A DNA stretch of 5,716 nucleotides from an uncultured Amylibacter sp. (lineage in GTDB: Bacteria > Pseudomonadota > Alphaproteobacteria > Rhodobacterales > Rhodobacteraceae). The notes beneath the pieces are model-generated. The model saw only the letters and a list, made by a program, of their open reading frames with translations, had not been told where the DNA came from and made no database searches. The translations under genes and the position numbers were made by a program. Numbering within the stretch: the first letter of the stretch is position 1; each line of letters opens with the position of its first letter. Below, piece after piece: positions 5,694 through 5,716 of the stretch. Location of the stretch: contig CALDZS010000100.1 of NCBI GenBank assembly GCA_937944065.1, forward strand, positions 1 through 5,716. The letters run 5' to 3'.

Positions 5694-5716
5694 ATTCACC
5701 CGCTTACTAAAGGGTG

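Overview
The window looks like ordinary chromosome of an alphaproteobacterium, most likely a marine Rhodobacterales (Roseobacter-group) member. This rests on moderate GC content, the protein flavour (DUF900-type hydrolase, small VOC protein, compact TerB protein, AraC and LysR regulators of a type common in that group) and AAAGGA-type ribosome binding sites. The taxonomic call is inference, since no rRNA or marker gene is present. No mobile element, CRISPR array, tRNA or rRNA gene was seen.

Layout. (1) At the left edge a plus-strand alpha/beta hydrolase of the DUF900 type is cut off at its 5' end and ends at 782. (2) It converges on a minus-strand block: a small VOC/glyoxalase-like protein (843-1223) lies downstream of an AraC-type regulator (1292-2032), and upstream of that is an Hcp-like type VI secretion tube protein (2200-2688). 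A hairpin with a minus-strand T-run at 790-826 closes this block. (3) A 231-base intergenic region separates hcp from a divergent plus-strand TerB-like gene (2920-3363). This is followed, after a 98-base gap holding a strong hairpin next to the ribosome binding site, by a DegT/DnrJ/EryC1/StrS-type PLP aminotransferase (3462-4637). (4) A LysR-type regulator (4641-5609, minus) converges on the aminotransferase with only 3 bases between the stop codons. Its upstream region holds a dyad resembling a LysR-type operator and a TTGACA hexamer pointing out of the window, which suggests a divergent target gene beyond the right edge.

Functional links are weak. The AraC and VOC genes share a strand and may be co-transcribed. 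The hcp gene stands alone, with no other type VI component in view. The aminotransferase has no sugar-nucleotide or antibiotic biosynthesis neighbours here. I found no convincing new multi-gene system. The most checkable oddities are the hairpin overlapping the aminotransferase Shine-Dalgarno sequence, the isolated hcp with a very basic loop, and the AraC regulator whose second helix-turn-helix is about 11 residues short.
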